From contig NZ_JAEKMH010000001.1 in the NCBI RefSeq assembly GCF_016411825.1, forward strand, positions 1,302,001-1,366,000: a stretch of 64,000 nucleotides of DNA. Direction: 5' to 3'. How positions within the stretch are numbered: position 1 is the stretch's first letter; every line of letters begins with the position of its first letter. The notes beneath the pieces are model-generated. The model was not told where the DNA came from. It searched no databases and saw only the letters and a list, made by a program, of their open reading frames with translations. This DNA comes from Devosia sediminis. GTDB lineage: Bacteria; Pseudomonadota; Alphaproteobacteria; Rhizobiales; Devosiaceae. Below are positions 48,491-58,470 of this stretch, piece after piece. The position numbers and the translations under genes were made by a program.

Positions 48491-49687
48491 CTATGCGGCC
48501 TCGGGCGGAAGGCCGGCGGGGCGGCGCAGACCGGCCATGAGCGGCAGGGCCAGCAGATAGATGCCGATGGCCACCAGCCAGATGGCGCCGGGCCAGCTCG
48601 GTCGCAGTCCATGGTAGACGAAGCTGAAAAAGAGCGGTCCGAACACGGAGGCCAGGCTGACCAGGCTCGCCAGCACGCCCTGGAGCTGGCCCTGCCTGTT
48701 GGCATCGACCTGCCGCGTGGTGAGGGACTGCAGGGCGGGCATGCCGATGCCCCCAAGGGCGAAGATCGGCGCCATGGCAAAGAGCACCCAGCCCTGGGTG
48801 GCGAAGACCAGGGTGAGCATGGCCCCGGTCTCGAACGCCATGCCCACGATCAGCGCCCAGCGCTCGCCGAGCCGGGCCACGGCGGGCCCGGTGAGAAAGG
48901 CCTGGGCCAGGGCGTGGAAGACGCCGAAAGCGCCCAATGAGAGGCCGATGGTCATGCCGTTGAAGGCGAAAACGTCCTCGCTGTAGATGGCCCAGGTGGT
49001 GCCATAGACGGTGCCGACCAGGTTCATGATGAAATAGATGCCCATCAAGGGGATCAACGCCTTGAAGGTCAGCGCCCAGGCCAGCGGCTTGAATGGGTTG
49101 AGCGTATCCCAAGTAAAGCGCGCATCCCGCTGGCCCGGACGCGATTCGGGCAGGACGAACAGGGCCAGGGCGAAATTGACGCCATTGAGCAGCGCCGCGA
49201 CCAGAAATGGCGAGCGCAGCCAGATGTCTCCGAGAATGCCGCCGATCACCGGGCCGATGATGAAGCCGATGCCGAACATTGCATGGAAGAGCCCAAAGCG
49301 CTTGGCGCGCTCGTCTTCGGTGGAAATGTCGGTGATATAAGCGGTGGCCACGGCCATGTTGGCGCTGGTGACCCCGGCAATGGCGCGGCCGATCACCAGC
49401 AGCCAGAGTTCGGGCGCAAAGGCCATGACGAGATAGTCGATGGCCGCGCCGGCGAGCGAAACCAGGAGCACCGGGCGGCGGCCGAAGCGGTCGCTGAGCA
49501 CGCCCAGGATGGGCGAAAACAGGAACTGACAGGCCGAGTAGAGCGCCAGCATCACGCCCAGAATGGTGGCAATGTCGGACGTATGCCCGACTTCGCGCAG
49601 CAGGGCTGGCAGGATCGGGAAGATCAAGCCGATGCCAATGGCATCGAGCATGACTGCGGCGAGAATGACGACAAGGGCCTTGTTCAT
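48491..49687 (-). CDS. MFS drug exporter of the TetA type
   Basis: Twelve-helix proton antiporter, 398 residues from ATG 49687 (GGAG seven bases upstream). Motif A appears as GVLSDRFGRRPVLL near 72, as in tetracycline and multidrug exporters of the DHA1 family, and the second-half equivalent is weak. It resembles chromosomal TetA-like proteins, so resistance should not be assumed. A longer frame up to 49783 gives an Arg/Cys-rich extension and is not used. It is transcribed toward hup with a 201-base gap. Confidence 0.85.
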   Translation of the reverse strand: MNKALVVILAAVMLDAIGIGLIFPILPALLREVGHTSDIATILGVMLALYSACQFLFSPILGVLSDRFGRRPVLLVSLAGAAIDYLVMAFAPELWLLVIGRAIAGVTSANMAVATAYITDISTEDERAKRFGLFHAMFGIGFIIGPVIGGILGDIWLRSPFLVAALLNGVNFALALFVLPESRPGQRDARFTWDTLNPFKPLAWALTFKALIPLMGIYFIMNLVGTVYGTTWAIYSEDVFAFNGMTIGLSLGAFGVFHALAQAFLTGPAVARLGERWALIVGMAFETGAMLTLVFATQGWVLFAMAPIFALGGIGMPALQSLTTRQVDANRQGQLQGVLASLVSLASVFGPLFFSFVYHGLRPSWPGAIWLVAIGIYLLALPLMAGLRRPAGLPPEAA

Positions 49688-49826
49688 GGGTCCGCTCCAG
49701 GAAGCCGCGCCGCGCCGGACGAGGCGACAGCATGGCTGCGCCCGGACCCTCGGTGACCGGTGATGTAGGATCGGGCACACCATCCGGCAAGCACCCGCCT
49801 GTCACCCCTGCTGGAAAATTTGACTG

Positions 49827-51332
49827 TCAGCGGCTGTCAGCAGCAGCACCGTATGCCCGGTAGTAGTCGCGGAGCACTGCGGGCAGCAGGGCGGGGATAT
49901 CCTCGCTCAGCATGCCCGGGCCGCCGAAGCGGTTGGCAGCCTCGCCATGCAGCCAGACCGCGGCGCAGGCTGCTTCGAAGCCGGGCATGCCCTGAGCGAG
50001 GAGCCCGGCCACCATGCCGGCCAGCACATCCCCTGCCCCGGCCGTGCCCAGCCAGGTGGGCGCATTGTCATTGATGGCGGCGCGCCCGTCGGGTGCGGCA
50101 ATGACGGTATCGCGCCCCTTGAGAATCACCACCGTGCCGGACAGCGCCGCAGCGAGGCGCGCGCGTTCGAGCTTGCTGCCGCCGATATCCGGGAAAAGCC
50201 GGCCAAACTCACCTTCGTGCGGGGTCAGGACGACGGGCGCGCCGCGCGCGGCGATATCGGACCAGAGCCGCTCGGCATTGCCGGAAAAGCTGGTAAGGGC
50301 ATCGGCATCGAGGACGAGCGCTGCCGCGGATGCGACTAGCGCGGCAACGCGCGATCGCGTCTGAGCGCCGATACCGGCAGCCGGACCGATGACGACAGCC
50401 TTGATCCGCGTGTCGCCCAGAATCGCCGCCAGTTCGGACGGCTTTTCGGCCTCCTTGAGCATGATGGCGGTGACGTGGGCCGCGTGAACTTTCAACGCCT
50501 CGGCCGAACCGAGCAGGGTCACGAGCCCTGCCCCGCTGCGAAAGGCGCCGAGCGCAGACAGACGGGCCGCGCCGGCTTGTAGTGGACCGCCCGAGATCAC
50601 GGCGACATGGCCACGATCGAACTTGTGACGGTCGCCTTCATGATCGGGCAGGCTCCAGAGCCCGGGATGATTGCGCCATGTGCGCACGGCCAGCGCTTCG
50701 AGCACCATGTCGGGAATGCCGATCTGGGCAAGATGGAGATGCCCACACTGGGCCTTGCCTTGGTCGAGGATATGGCCGGGCTTGAGGCGGAAGAAAGTGA
50801 CGGTTTCGGTCGCCCGGATAGCAACCCCGCGCAGCGCGCCCGTGGCGGCGTCGAGGCCGCTCGGCACGTCCACGCTGATGACCGGGACCGGCAGGGCGTT
50901 CACCGTGGCAACCAGGCCCGCCACGTCGCCGGAGAGATCGCGGGCCAGGCCCGACCCGAACATGGCGTCGACGATGAGGCTGACGATGCTCAGATCGGGT
51001 AGGCCCGGACCTTCGACCTCCCCCTGCCAGCGGTCCGCCATGGCGGCGGCATCACCCGCAAGGGTCTCGCGCGGCACGGACAGCCAGACGCGGACCGGCC
51101 AGCCGGCCTCCTGCAGCAGGCGGGCAACCACGAATCCATCGCCGCCATTATTGCCCGGACCGCAGAGAACCAGGACCGGGTCCATTTGGTAACCGGCCAG
51201 TATCCGCTCAGCCACGGCGGCGCCCGCAGCCTCCATCAGCGCCAGCGAGGGCGTGCCGAGGGCGATGGCCAGGCGATCCGCCTCGGCCATTTCGGAGGGA
51301 TTGAGAAGGGCAAGTTGCGACGTCAATTGCAT
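49827..51332 (-). CDS. nnrD: Bifunctional NAD(P)H-hydrate epimerase/dehydratase
   Basis: Repairs hydrated NADH and NADPH. The 501-residue protein has both halves: an N-terminal YjeF-N epimerase (about 1-210, with [18 protein letters not shown] near 57 and [13 protein letters not shown] near 148) and a C-terminal ribokinase-like dehydratase (about 220-490, with [14 protein letters not shown] and the [20 protein letters not shown] nucleotide loop near 430). Full length for the fused form. In relatives this gene often lies beside glnB-glnA; here PilZ and RibD-like genes stand between. Confidence 0.93.
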   Translation of the reverse strand: MQLTSQLALLNPSEMAEADRLAIALGTPSLALMEAAGAAVAERILAGYQMDPVLVLCGPGNNGGDGFVVARLLQEAGWPVRVWLSVPRETLAGDAAAMADRWQGEVEGPGLPDLSIVSLIVDAMFGSGLARDLSGDVAGLVATVNALPVPVISVDVPSGLDAATGALRGVAIRATETVTFFRLKPGHILDQGKAQCGHLHLAQIGIPDMVLEALAVRTWRNHPGLWSLPDHEGDRHKFDRGHVAVISGGPLQAGAARLSALGAFRSGAGLVTLLGSAEALKVHAAHVTAIMLKEAEKPSELAAILGDTRIKAVVIGPAAGIGAQTRSRVAALVASAAALVLDADALTSFSGNAERLWSDIAARGAPVVLTPHEGEFGRLFPDIGGSKLERARLAAALSGTVVILKGRDTVIAAPDGRAAINDNAPTWLGTAGAGDVLAGMVAGLLAQGMPGFEAACAAVWLHGEAANRFGGPGMLSEDIPALLPAVLRDYYRAYGAAADSR

Positions 51333-51485
51333 GATAGTTCGACCAAAATGACCGATTGCGAAAATTGCGATGATTCAGATTAGCAGCAAATTTACGGCGG
51401 ACGGTTCAGGTGGCCGCACTGGGAGAACTCCTTAAGGACTACGCGGTAGGGTTTTCACCGGTAATGGCAAATGGGAGGGGAGCCC

Positions 51486-52133
51486 ATGTCGTTGACCGCC
51501 GCTTTTGACGACGAAAGTCTGCGCGCACCTTTCGCTATAGAAGATGTCCGTTTCATCGGCGCACTGGCAGGACGCTACGCCCTGCCCGATCGCCGCCGCA
51601 CGCCGGACGACAAGATTCCAGTTTACGCCTGCCGCCTGTGCTCGATTTCGACCCGCATGCTGGTCACGGTCGGGCCGGTCGTCGGCAAGGAAGGCGAGAC
51701 GGTCTCGGCCCATTTCAACGAATTCGGCATCCTGCGCGGACGGATAACGCGCCGCCTGGCATCCGGTTTCGTGACCAATCTCGACCTGGGAGACAGCGAG
51801 CGGGAAAAACTGGGCGCCAAGATCGACTGGCACAAGAAGCATGTGCACGCGCAGGTGCCGGACAAACGCGAGCATCGGCGCATCCTGCCGCGCGATCCGC
51901 GCAGCCTGATCGTGCTGGCCGATGGCCGCAAGGTACCCTGCTTCATCATCGACGTGTCCCGCTCGGGAGCGGCGGTGTCGGCGCATTTCTGGCCGGAACT
52001 GGGCATGCCCATGGCGCTGGGCCGAGTCGTCGGGCGCGTCGTGCGGCATCTCGAGGTCGGCTTTGCGCTGCAATTCATCCAGCCCCAGGAATTCGAGGAT
52101 CTGGAATACCTGGTGAAGCCACCGGCCGAGTGA
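51486..52133 (+). CDS. PilZ-domain c-di-GMP-binding protein
   Basis: A 215-residue cytoplasmic protein from ATG 51486, with GGAGGGGAG immediately upstream. The second half is a PilZ domain with the two c-di-GMP contacts: the RxxxR motif in DKREHRRILPRD near 120 and DVSRSGAAVS near 155. The first half (about 15-100) looks like another beta barrel without those residues (YACRLCSISTRMLVTVGP). No output domain or membrane segment, so it probably acts by binding a partner. It is followed after about 170 bases by a paralogue. Confidence 0.82.
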   Translation: MSLTAAFDDESLRAPFAIEDVRFIGALAGRYALPDRRRTPDDKIPVYACRLCSISTRMLVTVGPVVGKEGETVSAHFNEFGILRGRITRRLASGFVTNLDLGDSEREKLGAKIDWHKKHVHAQVPDKREHRRILPRDPRSLIVLADGRKVPCFIIDVSRSGAAVSAHFWPELGMPMALGRVVGRVVRHLEVGFALQFIQPQEFEDLEYLVKPPAE

Positions 52134-52301
52134 GCTGACCCGCCCCCTGTTTCAACGCCATCCGATGCCGTCGGGTGGCGTTTTCGTTTACGCGGCAGAG
52201 GGCGGCACAAACCGGCGGAAAGATAAAATGCAAATCCCCGGTGCAAGGACGCGTTGACGTGGCTCAGCCATGCTCAACCGATCACCTGGGGGAGGTCTTC
52301 T

Positions 52302-52955
52302 GTGTCCGAAGGTCTGGAACGTCCTACAATCGCCTTGCACGGCATTGCTTCCGTGGCGGGCCGCTACGTCATCGGCGATCAAGCCATGCATCCCGGCATC
52401 AATCTCTTCGCATGCCGGTTGCGCATGATCGGCAGCGACAACCTTCGGGTCACCGCTCCGGTCATTCCGCAAATGGGTGAAATCGTTTCGGCGAGCTTCA
52501 CCTCGTTCGGGACACTCACCGGAACGGTGACGCGCCAATATGACGACGGCTTCGAGATGGGATTTGTGCAGAGCGATGCCGAGCGCGACGCCCTCAACGC
52601 ACGGATCACCAGTTTCAGCGAGAAACTTTGGACCACGACCAGCGACCGGCGCAGCGCCGAGCGGGTGATGCCCAGCAATCCGCGCACGGTGATCGCGCGG
52701 CCCGATAACTGGTCGCAGCCCTGTCTCATTGTCGATTATTCCATCTCGGGCGCCGCCGTGTCTGCGGCCTTCCAGCCGGCGGTGGGCGAAATCGTCACCG
52801 TCGGACGGGTGACCGGCGAAGTCGTGCGCCTCTTCGACTTCGGCTTCGGTGTGCGCTTTTTCGAACCGCAGAGCGCCGATCATCTCGAATCCCTGCTCGA
52901 AGCGCCCGACGAATGGCGCGACGTAATGCGGCGGACTTTCCGCGCCGCCCAATAG
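52302..52955 (+). CDS. PilZ-domain c-di-GMP-binding protein, paralogue
   Basis: A 217-residue protein with the same two-barrel plan as its neighbour: a first barrel (AGRYVIGDQAMHPGINLFAC) and a PilZ barrel with RxxxR in SDRRSAERVMPSN near 128 and DYSISGAAVSAAF near 156. GTG 52302 is the likely start because GGGGGAGG lies six bases before it; the frame is open 16 codons further up to a weaker start. The pair is clearly a tandem duplication that has diverged. Confidence 0.82.
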   Translation: MSEGLERPTIALHGIASVAGRYVIGDQAMHPGINLFACRLRMIGSDNLRVTAPVIPQMGEIVSASFTSFGTLTGTVTRQYDDGFEMGFVQSDAERDALNARITSFSEKLWTTTSDRRSAERVMPSNPRTVIARPDNWSQPCLIVDYSISGAAVSAAFQPAVGEIVTVGRVTGEVVRLFDFGFGVRFFEPQSADHLESLLEAPDEWRDVMRRTFRAAQ

Positions 52956-53040
52956 CGCCGGCCGAAAATGTCGATCGGGCCATGCGAACCTCGTCGCACT
53001 GATGACGCCTTGAGGCGTTGTACAGACGAGGAGACCTCTG

Positions 53041-53623
53041 ATGGCCAAGACCGTACTCTACATGTCCATGTCGCTGGACGGCTATATCGACGGCGCGCGC
53101 GAGAGCATCGACCGCCTGCATAGCTGGTTCTTTCCCGATGGCGCCGACCTCGATCTCGACGAGACGCCAGACCGCCTTGGCGGCGTCAACGGCCAGGTGT
53201 TCCGCGAATTAATGGACACTGGCGCCGTGGTCGCTGGCCGCGGCACGTTCGAGCCCGCCAAGGGCTGGGGCGGCGACCACCACAATGGGGTACCCCATCT
53301 ATATCCTCAGCCGGCACGCAGCGCCGGGCTGGGCGGCCGACTGGCCCCTCGTCCGCTATGTGGATGATATCGGCCGGGCCATGAGCGCGGCCAAGGAGCG
53401 AGCGGGGAGCCGCGACGTTCTGGCCCATGGCGCCGGCATTGCGCGGCTCGCCCTTGCCGCGGGCGTTCTGGACGAGATCGAAATCCACCTCGTACCAGTG
53501 CTGCTCGGTGAAGGCAGGTTGCTGTTCGACCATCTCGGGCTGGGTCCGCAGGAGCTGGAGCGCGTCAGGGTGCTCGAGGGCGAGAACGGCATTACCCATC
53601 TCCGCTTCCGCGTTTGCCGCTAG
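53041..53623 (+). pseudogene. RibD/DHFR-like reductase with one frameshift
   Basis: Reads as one protein of about 190 residues of the RibD C-terminal/dihydrofolate-reductase-like fold if one base is removed. Frame one carries MAKTVLYMSMSLDGYIDGA, GGVNGQVFRELMDTGAVVAG and GRGTFEPAKGWGGDHHNGVP; the match then moves to another frame at about 53293 (IYILSRHAAPGW, HLVPVLLGEGRLLFD). The break coincides with CCCC at 53293-53296, where CCC would restore the frame. A good GAGGAG precedes the ATG. Either a recent pseudogene or a homopolymer sequencing error. Confidence 0.8.
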
Positions 53624-53631
53624 ACAAGAAA

Positions 53632-53655
53632 AAAGGGGCCCCGGAGGGCCCCTTT
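53632..53655. terminator. Bidirectional terminator
   Basis: 10-bp stem AAAGGGGCCC/GGGCCCCTTT with a four-base loop. It has A-rich sequence on one side and T-rich sequence on the other, so it can end both the frameshifted gene (plus) and glnA (minus). Confidence 0.85.
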
Positions 53656-53674
53656 CCTATTCGTCCGGATCCGC

Positions 53675-55084
53675 TTAGGCGGAGTAGTACATTTCGTACT
53701 CGACCGGGTGCGGGGTGTGCTCGAACTTGATGACTTCGCCCATCTTGAGTTCGATGTAGCTGTCGATGAAGTCGTCGTCCATGACGCCGCCAACCTTGAG
53801 GAACTCGCGGTCGGCCGAGAGGTTTTCCAGGGCTTCGCGGAGCGAACCGGACACGGTCGGGATCTCCTTGAGCTCTTCCTTCGGCAGTTCGTAGAGATCC
53901 TTGTCCATCGGATCGCCCGGGTGGATCTTGTTCTTGATACCGTCGAGGCCGGCCATCAGCAGCGCGGTGTAGGCGAGGTACGGGTTCGCCAGCGGATCGG
54001 GAAAGCGGACTTCGACGCGCTTGGCCTTCGGCGACTGGCCGAAGGGGATACGGCAGGAAGCCGAACGGTTACGGGCCGAATAGGCCAGGAGAACCGGAGC
54101 TTCGAAGCCGGGCACCAGACGCTTGTAGGAGTTGGTGGTCGGGTTGGTGAAGGCGTTGATGGCCTTGGCATGCTTGATGACGCCGCCGATGTAGTAGAGG
54201 CATTCCATCGACAGGCCGGCATACTGGTCACCGGCGAAGAGCGGCTTGCCGTCCTTCCAGATCGACATGTGGCAGTGCATGCCCGAGCCGTTGTCGCCGT
54301 AAACCGGCTTCGGCATGAAGGTCGCGGTCTTGCCATAGGCATTGGCGACCTGCTGGACGGCGTACTTGTAGATGAGCACGTCGTCGGCCGAGGCGATCAT
54401 CTGCTTGTACTTGAGGCCGAGCTCATGCTGGGCGGACGCCACTTCGTGGTGGTGCTTCTCGATGATGACGCCCATCTGGCCCATGGCCTCGAGCATTTCA
54501 CCGCGCATGTCCTGGGCGCTGTCCAGCGGCGGAACCGGGAAATAGCCCTTCTTGAGGCCGATATGGTGGCCGTTGTTGCCGCCTTCATAGTCGGAATTGT
54601 TGTTGGTCGGCAGTTCGTGCGCGTCGACCGAGAAACCGACATTGTAGGTGGTGTTGGAATACTTCACGTCGTCGAAGATGAAGAATTCGGGCTCGGGGCC
54701 GAACACGACGGTGTCACCAACGCCCGACGACTTGACCAGGCCTTCGGCCTTCTTGGCGATGGAGCGCGGGTCGCGGTTGTAGGGCTGATAGGTGTTGGGC
54801 TCGAGGATGTCGCAGTTGATGGCGAGGGTCGAGGCAGCGAAGAACGGGTCGATATAGGCCGAGTTCGGATCGGGCATCAGCACCATGTCCGACTCATTGA
54901 TGGCCTTCCAGCCGGCGATCGAGGAACCGTCGAACATGACGCCGTCCTCGAACAGGTCGGCGTCGACGACCGACGCGTCCATGGTGACATGCTGCAGCTT
55001 GCCGCGCAGATCGGTGAAACGCACGTCGAGATACTTGATGTTCTCTTCCTTCATGCGCTTGATGATGTCGGCTCCGGTCGTCAT
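53675..55084 (-). CDS. glnA: Glutamine synthetase type I
   Basis: Makes glutamine from glutamate and ammonia. The 469-residue protein is the GSI-beta type: [16 protein letters not shown] near 50, the ATP-binding [18 protein letters not shown] near 263 and the adenylylation tyrosine region [11 protein letters not shown] near 395. Full length, dodecameric family. It follows glnB by 67 bases, and both lie behind a sigma-54 promoter, so nitrogen control through PII and adenylylation is expected. Confidence 0.97.
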   Translation of the reverse strand: MTTGADIIKRMKEENIKYLDVRFTDLRGKLQHVTMDASVVDADLFEDGVMFDGSSIAGWKAINESDMVLMPDPNSAYIDPFFAASTLAINCDILEPNTYQPYNRDPRSIAKKAEGLVKSSGVGDTVVFGPEPEFFIFDDVKYSNTTYNVGFSVDAHELPTNNNSDYEGGNNGHHIGLKKGYFPVPPLDSAQDMRGEMLEAMGQMGVIIEKHHHEVASAQHELGLKYKQMIASADDVLIYKYAVQQVANAYGKTATFMPKPVYGDNGSGMHCHMSIWKDGKPLFAGDQYAGLSMECLYYIGGVIKHAKAINAFTNPTTNSYKRLVPGFEAPVLLAYSARNRSASCRIPFGQSPKAKRVEVRFPDPLANPYLAYTALLMAGLDGIKNKIHPGDPMDKDLYELPKEELKEIPTVSGSLREALENLSADREFLKVGGVMDDDFIDSYIELKMGEVIKFEHTPHPVEYEMYYSA

Positions 55085-55151
55085 AGGTCTTCCCCTGTCT
55101 TAGACGGAATGCTTGTTAGTGGTTGGTGGCAGTCGGCGATGGACCTGCGCC

Positions 55152-55490
<339 letters not shown>

Positions 55491-55535
55491 TCACGCCTCC
55501 AATGGCCGTCTTCGGCAGTTACCGGTCCCTTCGTA

Positions 55536-55551
55536 TGCATGGCGTGTGCCA
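55536..55551 (-). promoter_or_regulatory. Sigma-54 promoter of glnB-glnA
   Basis: On the minus strand TGGCAC-N5-ATGCA, very close to the sigma-54 consensus TGGCAC-N5-TTGCA, with the essential GG and GC correctly spaced. The -12 element is about 46 bases before the glnB ATG. NtrC activation is expected from known rhizobial glnBA regulation; I found no clear NtrC site. Confidence 0.75.
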
Positions 55552-55667
55552 GCCATGCCAAACACCGAAAAGCCGTGTTAGGACAGACGTTTGAGAGATG
55601 AAGCGGCATGGGCGGAAACCTACCCATCACCGCCTAATGCCTAACTTGTGGGCAGATTGAGCGTTTC

Positions 55668-56066
55668 GTGAGCAATATCGACATGGCGGAAAGGCCAAGA
55701 GTGCAGCAGATGACCAAAATGACGCCATTGGAGTGCGTGACGGTGCAGTTCGAGGCCTATAACAGGCGGGACCTCGAGACGTTTCTGTCGGTTTTCGCCG
55801 ATGGGGTGCAGACCTACCGGCTGCCCGACATGACGCTGATGCTCGATGGCAAGGCGGCCTTTGGTGACTTCTATGCGGCCAACCGCTTCGTCCACGAAGG
55901 GCTGAGGGCGGAGCTCGTGAACCGGATCGTCACCGGCAACACTGTGATCGACCACGAGCTGATCCACGGGCTCGGGCCGGAGCCGATGGAAGCGACGGTG
56001 ATGTTCCATGTCGCGGATGGGCTGATCCAGACGGTCTTCTCCATTCCCGCCAAAACGCCAAGCTAG
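55668..56066 (+). CDS. NTF2-like (SnoaL-type) protein
   Basis: About 132 residues from GTG 55668, or 127 from ATG 55683; neither has a strong ribosome site, so the start is unsure. The core VTVQFEAYNRRDLETFLSVF, ADGVQTYRLPDMTLMLDGKA and the late MFHVADGLIQTVFSI strand are typical of the NTF2-like cone fold (ketosteroid-isomerase/SnoaL group). The substrate cannot be told; many such proteins are uncharacterised. It is divergent from glnB and stands just before tRNA-Leu. Confidence 0.7.
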   Translation: MSNIDMAERPRVQQMTKMTPLECVTVQFEAYNRRDLETFLSVFADGVQTYRLPDMTLMLDGKAAFGDFYAANRFVHEGLRAELVNRIVTGNTVIDHELIHGLGPEPMEATVMFHVADGLIQTVFSIPAKTPS

Positions 56067-56127
56067 GCTTTGACTGGCTTACACTCTTCATATAGATGCA
56101 TCGCCAACCCGGCCGACGGGGACCCTT

Positions 56128-56212
56128 GCGGGTGTGGCGGAATTGGTAGACGCACTGGATTTAGGTTCCAGCGCCGCAAGGCGTGGAGGTTCGAGTCCTC
56201 TCACCCGCACCA
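56128..56212 (+). tRNA. tRNA-Leu (TAG)
   Basis: 85 bases beginning GCGGGTGTGGCGGAATTGG, with a long variable arm and an encoded CCA. Acceptor GCGGGTG pairs with CACCCGC, and the anticodon loop TTTAGGT gives TAG (reads CUA). The long variable arm confirms a class II tRNA. Confidence 0.97.
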
Positions 56213-56257
56213 TAGCGGCCTCGGCCGAACGAGATTGAACAAGACGGGATCAACCCC

Positions 56258-57637
56258 ATGCAGGTAACCGAAACCCTCAACGACGGCCTCAAGCGCAAGC
56301 TCAGCGTCACCATTCCGGCCGCGGACCTCAATACGCGCCTCGACGCCAAGCTCGAAGAGCTCAAGGGCCAGGCCAATATCAAGGGCTTCCGCCCCGGCAA
56401 GGTGCCGACCGCCCACCTCAAGAAGGTCTATGGCCGCTCGGCCATGTCGGAAGTCATGACCGACGCGATCAACGCGACCGTCTCGGACACGCTGGACGAG
56501 CGCAAGGAACGCGCCGCCGCCCAGCCCAAGGTCGACCTGCCACAGGACCAGGGCGTCATCAATGACGTGCTCGACGGCAAGGCCGATCTCGCATTCGAAG
56601 TTGAATACGAAATCCTGCCGCCCGTTACCCTGATGGACATCAAGGGCGTCAAGCTCAACAAGCCGGTCATCGAAGTTTCGGAAGCGGAAGTCGACACCGA
56701 GGTCAACCGCGTGTTCGCCCAGAACCGCGGCTACACCAACAAGGGTGACGACGCCGTTGTGGAAACCGGTGACTACCTGGGTCTCAGCTTTGTCGGCAAG
56801 ATCGACGGCAAGGAATTCGATGGCGGCTCGTCCGACCATGCGCACCTGACCGTCGGCTCGGGCGAATTCATCCCCGGCTTCGAAGAGCAGCTCGTGGGCG
56901 CCAAGAAGGGCGAGACCCGCGAAGTGAAGGTGACCTTCCCCAAGGATTACCAGAACGCCGAGCTGGCCGGTAAGGACGCCGTGTTCGACGTCACCATCCT
57001 GCATGTCGACGGCCCCAATGCCGGCGAGCTGGACGACGATTTCGCCAAGCGCCTCGGCCTCGAAGACGTCGCCGCGCTGCGCAAGGCGATCCGCGAGCAG
57101 ATGGAAAACGCCCTCGCCTCGATGGGCCGCCAGCACATGAAGCGCCAGGTGCTCGACGCCCTCGACGATGGCCACAAGTTCGACGTCCCGGCCCAGTTGG
57201 TCGAGGCCGAGTTCAACACCATCTGGCAGCGCGTCGTCCATGAGATCGAGCATCACGGCCGCTCCTTCGAAGACGAAGGCACGACCGAAGAAGCCGCCAA
57301 GGAACAGTACCAGCGGATCGCCGAGCGCCGCGTGCGCCTGGGCCTCGTGGTCGCCGAAATCGGCAACCAGAACGAAGTGCAGGTGACCGACGACGAGCAC
57401 CAGCAGGCGCTGATCGCCGAAGTCCGCCGTTTCCCGGGCCAGGAACAGCAGGTCTACGACTACTACCGCAAGAACCCGCAGGCGCTGGCCAGCCTCCGCG
57501 CCCCGATCTTCGAGAACAAGGTCGTCGACCACATCATCTCGCTGGGCGACGTCACCGACCAGAAGATGAGCCGCGACGAGCTCGCCAAGCTGATCCAGGC
57601 CGACGAAGACGAAGTTCCGGAGGAGCACCACCACTAA
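56258..57637 (+). CDS. tig: Trigger factor
   Basis: Ribosome-bound chaperone and prolyl isomerase. The 459-residue protein has the ribosome-binding GFRPGKVPTAHLKKVYG motif near 45, the FKBP domain (about 160-245, VETGDYLGLSFVGKIDGKEF) and the helical C-terminal domain. It ends EEHHH. In many relatives clpP-clpX-lon follow; here a PRC-barrel protein does, after a strong terminator. tRNA-Leu lies 45 bases upstream. Confidence 0.97.
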   Translation: MQVTETLNDGLKRKLSVTIPAADLNTRLDAKLEELKGQANIKGFRPGKVPTAHLKKVYGRSAMSEVMTDAINATVSDTLDERKERAAAQPKVDLPQDQGVINDVLDGKADLAFEVEYEILPPVTLMDIKGVKLNKPVIEVSEAEVDTEVNRVFAQNRGYTNKGDDAVVETGDYLGLSFVGKIDGKEFDGGSSDHAHLTVGSGEFIPGFEEQLVGAKKGETREVKVTFPKDYQNAELAGKDAVFDVTILHVDGPNAGELDDDFAKRLGLEDVAALRKAIREQMENALASMGRQHMKRQVLDALDDGHKFDVPAQLVEAEFNTIWQRVVHEIEHHGRSFEDEGTTEEAAKEQYQRIAERRVRLGLVVAEIGNQNEVQVTDDEHQQALIAEVRRFPGQEQQVYDYYRKNPQALASLRAPIFENKVVDHIISLGDVTDQKMSRDELAKLIQADEDEVPEEHHH

Positions 57638-57658
57638 GGTGGAGCGCCTGACCGTTTG

Positions 57659-57684
57659 AAAAGGCCGCCTTCGGGCGGCCTTTT
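57659..57684 (+). terminator. Rho-independent terminator of tig
   Basis: 11-bp stem AAAAGGCCGCC/GGCGGCCTTTT around a TTCG loop, then TGTTTT. A textbook terminator 22 bases past the tig stop. Confidence 0.95.
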
Positions 57685-57777
57685 TGTTTTCGCCGATCGA
57701 TGTGATCGCCCCACCGGGCGGCGCATTGAACCAATTGCGGGCGCCGCGCTTTTCCCCTGCAGTGAAGGAGAATTGCG

Positions 57778-58344
57778 ATGACCCACTACACTTCGGACGC
57801 ACCTTTCCAGCCCAAGGGTGACCACAACCGCCGCCTGTCGCTCGGCATCGACCCCGACGTGTTCGCGGCCGAGGCCGGCATCACCACGGAAGAACTGCGG
57901 GACTATGAGCGCACCAGCCCCGACCACGACTATGACCCGGGTGTTGCCCTCAAGGTGACAATGGCCCTCGATCGGCTGGAGCAGAGCCTTCCGAACCTGC
58001 AGAACGGACGCGGTGAAACGGCGCGGCAGACCAACCCCACGCTTGACCATGACCAGCACGAACCGCTGACCGAGGCCGAGCTTGTGCCGGGCGTGCTGGA
58101 AGGCGCCACCATCTATGGCGCCGACAACCAGGAGATCGGCAAGGTTTCGCACCTGCATGGTGCCGGCCCGGCCGCACAGGTGATCGTGGATGTCGGCGGC
58201 TTCCTCGGCATTGGCGCCAAGCCTGTTGCAGTGGGCATGGCCAGCCTCGACTTCATGCGCGACGAGGCGGGCCGCGTGCATGCGGTGACGCTGTGGACAA
58301 AGCGCGACCTGGAACAGATGCCCGAACACCATCACCACCACTAA
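57778..58344 (+). CDS. PRC-barrel domain protein with HTH-like N-terminus
   Basis: A 188-residue soluble protein. The N-terminal ~75 residues (GIDPDVFAAEAGITTEELRD) look like a small helical, HTH-like segment; the C-terminal ~85 (EGATIYGADNQEIGKVSHLH, VGGFLGIGAKPVAVGMASLD) form a PRC-barrel. It ends in five histidines (MPEHHHHH), a natural His tail echoing the EEHHH end of Tig. GAAGGAG lies eight bases upstream of the ATG. The role is unknown; PRC barrels often bind RNA or act as photosystem/stress proteins. Confidence 0.75.
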   Translation: MTHYTSDAPFQPKGDHNRRLSLGIDPDVFAAEAGITTEELRDYERTSPDHDYDPGVALKVTMALDRLEQSLPNLQNGRGETARQTNPTLDHDQHEPLTEAELVPGVLEGATIYGADNQEIGKVSHLHGAGPAAQVIVDVGGFLGIGAKPVAVGMASLDFMRDEAGRVHAVTLWTKRDLEQMPEHHHHH

Positions 58345-58380
58345 GCGATCAGCAAGGACCTGATCGGAAACGATATTGTT

Positions 58381-58407
58381 CCGCGCCGACGTGTCCTGCC
58401 GGCGCGG
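58381..58407. other. Hairpin after the PRC-barrel gene
   Basis: CCGCGCCG/CGGCGCGG, a perfect 8-bp stem with an 11-base loop, 36 bases after the stop; no T-run follows. Possible weak terminator. Confidence 0.45.
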
Positions 58408-58470
58408 ATTAAGGTTTACTTATTGCCTGCCAAATAGATTTCGCGCGTAACACGCGGTTCGGGCATCGGC

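Noticed and set aside
48491-49687. Assigning tetracycline resistance to the MFS exporter
   Set aside because: Motif A shows a DHA1 exporter, but substrate cannot be read from sequence.
48213-49805. 530-residue minus-strand frame across the MFS gene and hup
   Set aside because: Out of frame with the clear 12-helix MFS protein; His/Arg-rich shadow.
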